DNA from: Cytospora piceicola
Taxonomy: Eukaryota; Ascomycota; Sordariomycetes; Diaporthales; Cytosporaceae
DNA length: 64,000 nucleotides
Reading direction: 5' to 3'
Assembly: GCA_023375675.1 (NCBI GenBank)
Contig: JALQBC010000024.1
Location: 558,001-622,000 of the forward strand
Numbering within the stretch: the stretch's first letter is position 1; each line of letters opens with the position of its first letter. Shown here piece after piece: positions 56,187 to 64,000 of this stretch. Made by a program: the position numbers and the translations under genes. The notes below the pieces were generated by a model, which made no database searches, had not been told where the DNA came from, and was given only the letters and a program-made list of their open reading frames with translations.

Positions 56187-56188
56187 TT
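55931..56188. repeat. (TTAC/TTAT)n array, inverse of the TAAG array
   Basis: About 258 bp of CTTA/TTTA units, the reverse complement of the TAAG/TAAA units upstream, separated from them by about 415 bp of AT-rich DNA. Confidence 0.93.
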
Positions 56189-58351
56189 ATAAAAAAATTA
56201 TATAAAATAAAAAGTTATTTAATTTAATATTTATATATAAATTAAATAATTTATTAAGTTTTATTATACTTTAATATTTAAATTATTAATTAAAAAAACT
56301 TAATTATATTTAAATAATATTTTTAATTAAAATATTTATATTTATATTAAAATTATAACTTTATTTATATTATTTTAAAATATTATAATTATAAAATATT
56401 ATTTAATTAAATAAATAATTAAGTTTATTATTTTAATAAAATAATAAAATTATTAAATTATTTAATTTATAAATAAGTTTTTATATTAAGTTTATAAATA
56501 GTTTTAAACTTAAAAAATAAATATATATATATAATTTTAAATTAATAAACTATATAATTAATTATATTTATATTATTTTAAGTTTTATTAATAATAATAA
56601 TATTTTAATTTATTTTAATTAATTAAGTTTTAATTTAAAAAAGCTTATAATATTAATATAATTAACTTTAATATAAAAAATATATTAAAATATAATATTT
56701 TATTATATTATTTAAATTTATTATTTTTTAAAAGTAAATTATTTAAAAAGCTTTATAAAATCTTTAAAGTAATTAAGTATTTTATTAAATAATAAGTATT
56801 TTATTAAATAATTAAATATAATTAATAAGTATATAATTAATAAATAATTTATAAAAAAAATATAAATTTTATATATACTTTATAAGTATTATTATAATAT
56901 ATTAAAATAATAAAAGTAAAGTTATAATTTTAATATAAATATAAATATTTTAATTAAAAAAATAAAAAATAAAAAGTTAAATATAATATTTATTTTTAAA
57001 AAGTTTAAATTTAAAAATAATAATAAAACTAAATAAATTATTTAATTTATATATAAGTATTAAATTAAATAATTTTTAACTTTATATTATTTTATTATAA
57101 GTATTAAATATAAAAAAAGCTTTTTAATATTTTTATTAAAGTTTTTTATTTAATTTATAATTTCTTTTTATTTTATTAAATTAAATTAATTTATAAAATT
57201 AACTTTACTTATATTTTAAAATTTTAATTAACTTAATTATTTAATTAAAAAGTATAATATATTAAGTTTTATAATTATTAATAAAATTTTTATAATATTT
57301 AAAAGTAAATAAAAAAAGTTAAATATTATTTTTAATAATATAATTTTTTTATTAAATTAAGTATTTTATAATATTTTAATTTTAATTTTAATAATTAAGT
57401 TTTTTATTAAAACTTTTTTTTATTTTATAATATTATTTATTAAAAATAATTAAACTTTTATTATTATAATTAATAGCTTTTAAAATAAATACTTATTATT
57501 AAAATAAATTATTATTATTATTATTATTAAAAAATAAAAAGTATTAAATATTAATTATAAAATATACTTTAAAAGTTTTAAAAAAATTAAATTAATAAAT
57601 AAAAGTATTTACTTTTTTAATTATTTTAAAAAAGTTAAGTTTTAAAGTAATTAATTTATTTTATTAATATAAAAGTTTATAAGTTTTTTTAATTTTTAAT
57701 TAAACTTTATTATTTTTATTAAATTTAAATTAATAGTATTTTAAATTATATATTTATTTTATTTTAATAATAATAATATTTATTAATAATTATATATTAT
57801 ATTATAAATATTATTATATAAAATAAATTTTTATTTATTATTAAAAAAAGAAATTTATAAATTTATTAAAAAAAGTTAAAATTTTAAATTTAAATAAAAA
57901 CTTATAAAAGCTTATATTTATTATATAAAATAATACTTTATTTAAATTTTATTATAAAATAAAAAGTATATTTATTTAATATTTTTTATTATATTTAAAA
58001 ATATAATAATAAAAAGTAAGTTTAATTATTTAATTTTTATATTTAAATTAACTATTTATTTAAAAATAATAAGTTATAATTATTATAAGCTTAATATTAA
58101 AGGTTTTTTATAATTATTATTAAAAGTATAAAAAAAACTTAATATTATAATTTAAAATAATTATTTTAAAGTATAATTAATTAATTAATAATAATTAATA
58201 TATAAAAACTTTAATTTATTATTTAATTTTATATTTAATATAATTAAATAAAGTTTATTTTAAAGTTTTATAAATTATTATTAAAAAAATAATATAATTA
58301 TTAAAGTTTTTAATTATAATTATAAAATATAAATAAATATAAAAATATAAA

Positions 58352-58649
58352 TATAAAAATATAAATAATATAAAAATAAATATATAATATTATTATTATT
58401 AATATAACTTTTAATAATATTATTAATTTATAAATATAAATATTTAATATATAAAATATTATAAAAAACTTAAAAATATTTTATATTTTTATATTTTTAA
58501 TATAAAAATATAAATAATATAAAAATAAATATATAATATTATTATTATTAATATAATTTATAATAATATTATTAATTTATAAATATAAGTATTTAATATA
58601 TAAAATATTATAAAAAACTTAAAACTATTTTATATTTTTATATTTTTAA
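58352..58649. repeat. 149-bp tandem duplication
   Basis: Two copies (58352-58500, 58501-58649) with only a few differences, and the start of a third at 58650. The copies share an internal block of ATT units and a TTATAAAAAACTTAAAA segment. Confidence 0.85.
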
Positions 58650-61600
58650 TATAAAAATATAAAGTATTTTTATATTTTTTAATATAAAATTATAATTAAT
58701 ATAAAATTAAAATATAAAATAATAATATTAATAATAAAAGTTATATTAATATTATATAATTTAAATTATAAGTTTTTATTATATAAAAATATATTATATT
58801 TATATTTATATTATATTTTTAATATAAAAATATAAAAATATATTTAATAAAAAAATAAATATATTATATTTATTATATTAATAAATATTAAAATAATAAT
58901 ATTAATTATAAATTATAAATTATTATTATATAAATATATTATATTTTTATATTTTAATATTTTAAATATATATTTATAATTTATAATTTTATTATAATTA
59001 TATTATTATTATATTATTATATAACTTATATTAAACTTTTTATATTATTAATAAATATTATAATTTATAATATTATTAAAATAATAAATTTAAAAGATTA
59101 TTAATATAAAATTAAATAAATTAAATAAAATATTTAATTTTATAATTTAATTATTAATATTATTATTATTTTTATTTAATATATTTATTTTTATAATAAT
59201 ATTATTTAAATTAACTTTTAAATTAAAGTATTTTTTAATTTTTAAAGTTTTTTTTTATTTTATTAAATTAATATTATTATATTTTAAAATTAAAAGCTAT
59301 TTTTAAATTATATTTTAAAATTTAATTTATTATTTAATTATTATATTAATATTATTATTAAAGTTATTTTTAATAATTATTAAAATAATTAAAATATTAA
59401 AGTATTATATTATTAAAATTAATAAAATAAAATAAGTATATTTATTAATTTTTTATTAAATAAAAATATTAACTTATTAAATAATATTAGTTTTTATAAA
59501 TAAAGTTATAATTTAATTAAATAAATTTAAAACTTATATTTATAAATTATAAATTTTTTTTTAAATAATTATTAATTTTAACTTTAATATTTTTATTTAA
59601 TTATATATTTTTTTATTATTTTTTATTTAAAAATAAAAAGTTATAAAAACTTTTTTTTTTTTTTTTTAACTTTTTTAAGTTTTTTTATTATAAAGTTTAA
59701 ATTAAATATATATATTAATATTAAACTTTAATTTAAATAATAAATTAAAAGTTTTTTATAATAATAATTTTTATTTATTTTTATATATTTTAATATATAA
59801 ATTAAATTTATATTAATATTTAAAATATATTTAATTAAATTTTTAAATATACTTTTTAACTTTTTTTAAAAATATATTTTTAATAATTTATATTTTTAAT
59901 TTATTAAAGTATATTTTTTTAAAATAATATTAATATTATTTTAAAAATTTAAAATTATTAAAAATATATAAGTTTTAAATTTATATATATTATTATTAAT
60001 TTATTTTTTAATTATTAAAATAATATTAATTTAATTTATTAAAATTATTTTTTATAATTTAAATAAAATTATTAATATAAAAATATAAAATAAATTATAT
60101 TATATATATTAATATTTAATTTTAATAATAAATAATAAATTTAATTTATATTTTTTTTATTAACTTATTTTTTTTATTAATATATAATTAATAAAAATTA
60201 ATAAATTTAAAATAAACTTATTTAATTAATTTAATAATTAAATTTAAAATAAAATATTTTTAATTTTAAAATAATATAATAAATATATAAAAAATTTATA
60301 AAATTTTAATTAAATTTTTAAATTAAGTTTATTTTAATAGTTTTATTATAATTTTTTTTAAAAAATTATAATTAAATTCTTTAATTAATAAATTAATAAA
60401 GTTTTTAAATTTAATAATTATTTTAAGTATTTTTAAAAGTAAATTTTAATAAATATTAATATTTATTTATTAAATTAATATTAAAAACTTAAAACTACTT
60501 AATTATATTATTAATAATATATTAACTTAAAAAAATATAAATTTTATTATTATTATTAATAATCTTTTTTTTAATTTTAAATTATATTAAAATTTTATTT
60601 TAATATTATTTTATTTATTAATTTTATTTAATAATAATAATTACTTATTAAACTTTATTAAATAAACTTAATAAATTTAATATTAATATTTATAGTTATT
60701 TAATTTAATTAAAGTTAAAAGTTATTAAATATATATTTAAAAGCTTATTAAATATAAAATTTTTATTTTTTTAACTTATTTTTTTTTATTTTTTATTAAT
60801 TTATATAAATATTAAAAATAATTTTATATTTTTTAAATTTTTATTATTAATAATATTATTATTAAAAAAAATAATTATTATTTTAATTATTAAATTTAAT
60901 ATATATATTATATATTATATATTATTTAAATATTTAATATTATTTTTAAATAATATATTTAATTTAAAAGTTTTTAAAAAAATATTATTATTTAAATTAT
61001 TATTTTTAATAATATTATTAATAATATTAAAAAATATATTATAAAGTTTTAAAATTTTATTATAAAAAACTTTATAAATATAATTATTATTATATACTTT
61101 TTTTAAATATTTAAAGCTTATTATATTATATATATTAATAAAGTTTAATATATATATAAAATTTAAAAGCTTTTATTTATAAATAAATATTTTAATTTAA
61201 AATTTAAATTAATATAATTTAAAATAATATTTAAATAATTTATAAAATTAATAAAAGTTTAAATATTTAATTATATAAATATACTTTTTTTTAATATAAT
61301 TTACTTTTTTATTATATTTTTAATTTTATTTTATACTTTTTTATATTATTAATTTAAAAAAGCTTTTAACTTTTAATAATATAATTTAAATATATTTTTA
61401 ATAGTTTAAAATTATAATTATTAATATATAATATATATATTTATAAATAAACTTAAAAATTAAATAAAATAACTTTAATTAAACTTATTTATTTAAATAT
61501 TTAATTAATTTATAAAATAATAAAAATAAAATAATATTAAAAGATAAGTTATTAATTAAAAGAAAGTTAATAATTTTATTTAAATAAATCTTTTTATTAA

Positions 61601-63585
61601 TAAAGTTTAATAAAATTATATTTTAATTTTTCTTTTTTTATAAAAGATTTTTATTAAAGAATTTATTTAATAATAATTATATATAATTTAATTTTAATTA
61701 AATATTTAAATTATTATTAATAATATTAATATAAGTTTTTTTTAATAAATTAAATAATTAATTATTAATATATTAAATATAATTATAATATACTTTTAAA
61801 TTAAAAAAGTATTAATATTAATTATAAATTAAATAAGCTTTAATTTCTTTATTATAAATAATTTATTTATAATATTTTTAATAATATATAAATTTATTAA
61901 AGTTTATTTAAAATATAAAAGCTTTTAAAATATATTTATAATTATATTTAAATATTATATATTTAAATTTAATTTTTTAAAAAATAAAATAATTAATAAA
62001 TAATAAATTAAAAGTAAATAAACTTTTTTTAATAAAATAAAAGTTAAATATTAAAAATAAGTAGTTTATATTATTTATTTTATTATTTTTAAAAGCTTTT
62101 AACTTTTTAAAAAACTTTTTAAATATTAAATTTAAATTTAAATTAAATATATTAATATATAAATTTAAATTATTATTATTTTTATTATTTTTATTATTAA
62201 AGCTATTATTTATATTTTATAAATTAAAAAAGTTAATTTTAATAAATATAGTTAATTTTCTTTTATTAAAAAATATTATTTTTTTATTTAATATATTTAT
62301 ATTAACTTTATAGCTTATATTATATTATAATATAAATTATATATAAAGTATAAAAAGTATTTAAAATATTATATATTAATTTTATAATTTAATAAATAAA
62401 AAATAATATTATAAATAAATTATTATAATATTTAAATAAACTTATTACCTTTTAAAGTAATATAAAAATAAATATTATAAAATTAATAAAATATTAACTT
62501 TTAATAAAAAAAATAAAATAAAGTAATACTTTAAATAAAAATAAAAAAAGAAAATAAATATTTAAATTTACTTTTTTTCTTTTTTAATAGTTATTAAATT
62601 TACTTTTCTTTTTTATAAATATTTATAATATAAATAAAAAAATACTTTTTTTTTATTATAAAAAGTTAATTAAACTTAAAAGGCTTTTTAACTTTTTTTA
62701 CTTTTTTTAAAAAAATTTAAAAAATTTAAAATAAATTATAACTTATTTTAACTTAATTAACTACTTTTAAAACTTAACTTTCTTTTTAAATTAATAACTT
62801 TAATTATTATTATTAATATTATATTAAAATTAATATAAAATAAAAGTTTTTTTTTAATTTTAATTTATTTAATTTTAATAAGTTTTTTATAAGTTTTATT
62901 TTTCTTTTAATATTTTTATTTATTAATTTTATTTAAAGCTTTATAAAAACTAATATTAACTTTATTATTATTTTTAATTTTAAAAGCTTTAATAAATTTA
63001 TTTTATTTAGTTTTTTAATTTATTTTAAAAAATTAACTTTACTTAACTTTTTACTTTTTCTTTTACTTTTTTTTTCTTTTTTACTATTTACTATTAAAAT
63101 TAATATATTTATTAACTTTATTTTAAATATATTAACTAATATTTAATAAGTTATAAAAAAAAGTAAATATTTTTTAAAAAAAAGTAAATTTATTTACTTT
63201 AAATATAAAAAGATATTTATTTATATTTAAGTAATTTAAATTTATAATAAACGTTAATATAAAAGAAATTAAATATAATAATATTAAAAAAAAGTTAAAA
63301 ATTTATTTTTTTATTATTATATTATTAATTAAATAGCTATAATTACTATTAATATTATTTTTATTATTATAATATAATATTATTATATATATTATTTAAC
63401 TTTAACTTTAAAGTTAGCTAATAATATTTAATAAATAGCTTTATTTATACTTTAAACTTTTTTTAAAAAACTAACTTTATATTTCTTTTTTTATTTTTTT
63501 CTTTTTTTTTTATAATAATAATTTAATTAAAATTTATAATATACTTAATTTAAAAGCTTAACTTTTTATATATTTTATATTATAA

Positions 63586-63945
<360 letters not shown>

Positions 63946-64000
63946 ATAATTAGTTATTATAACTAGTTATTATAATTAATTATTATAATAAATAATTTTA

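Noticed and set aside
54578..56188. CRISPR-like array
   Set aside because: Units are 4 bp without spacers, and the DNA is eukaryotic.

Overview
The window looks like nuclear DNA of a filamentous ascomycete, probably a Sordariomycete. Genes are GC-rich and carry short introns (mostly 53-181 bp) with GT starts, CTRAC-type branch points and YAG ends. The gene set is typical of Pezizomycotina (HxB-type molybdenum cofactor sulfurase, ANP1, CGR1, a PX/DUF3818 protein, a secreted tyrosinase). The right end falls into an extremely AT-rich block of the kind left by repeat-induced point mutation (RIP). No species is claimed.

Layout: bases 1-53,600 hold sixteen protein genes. In order they are: the 3' end of a RING-like zinc-finger gene (+); a CitE/HpcH-type lyase (-); TVP23 (+); a single-pass membrane, sensor-like protein with a polyglutamine tract (-); a DUF726/TMCO4-type putative lipase (-); a PX-DUF3818 phosphoinositide-binding protein (-); a coiled-coil protein with one membrane segment and a His-rich N-terminus (-); CGR1 (-); a 949-residue Ser/Pro-rich protein (+); PEX4 (+); ANP1 (-); ALG12 (+); a molybdenum cofactor sulfurase (-); CDC6 (+); a secreted tyrosinase (-); RPA135 (-); and ARL8 (+), which makes seventeen counting the partial gene. 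Exon borders were worked out by hand from splice signals, reading phase and family alignment from memory.

The genes are mostly unrelated housekeeping functions and do not form a biosynthetic cluster. Several act in the secretory and endomembrane system: TVP23 (Golgi), ANP1 and ALG12 (N-glycan mannosylation, head to head across a shared promoter), ARL8 (vacuole/lysosome) and the PX protein. CGR1 and RPA135 serve ribosome production. CDC6 licenses replication origins and shares a promoter region with the molybdenum cofactor sulfurase.

From about 53,640 the sequence degrades. A short GC-rich ORF and partly mutated coding-like DNA give way near 54,000 to about 10 kb of almost pure A/T. This block contains two large 4-bp-periodic arrays in opposite orientation, a 149-bp tandem duplication, and a (TTA)n microsatellite interrupted by an assembly gap (63,755-63,850). 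Residual C in the block is nearly always followed by T, the context RIP hits least. I found no tRNA, rRNA, CRISPR array or intact transposon, and no convincing undescribed multi-gene system. The AT-rich block and a few orphan proteins are the most unusual content.
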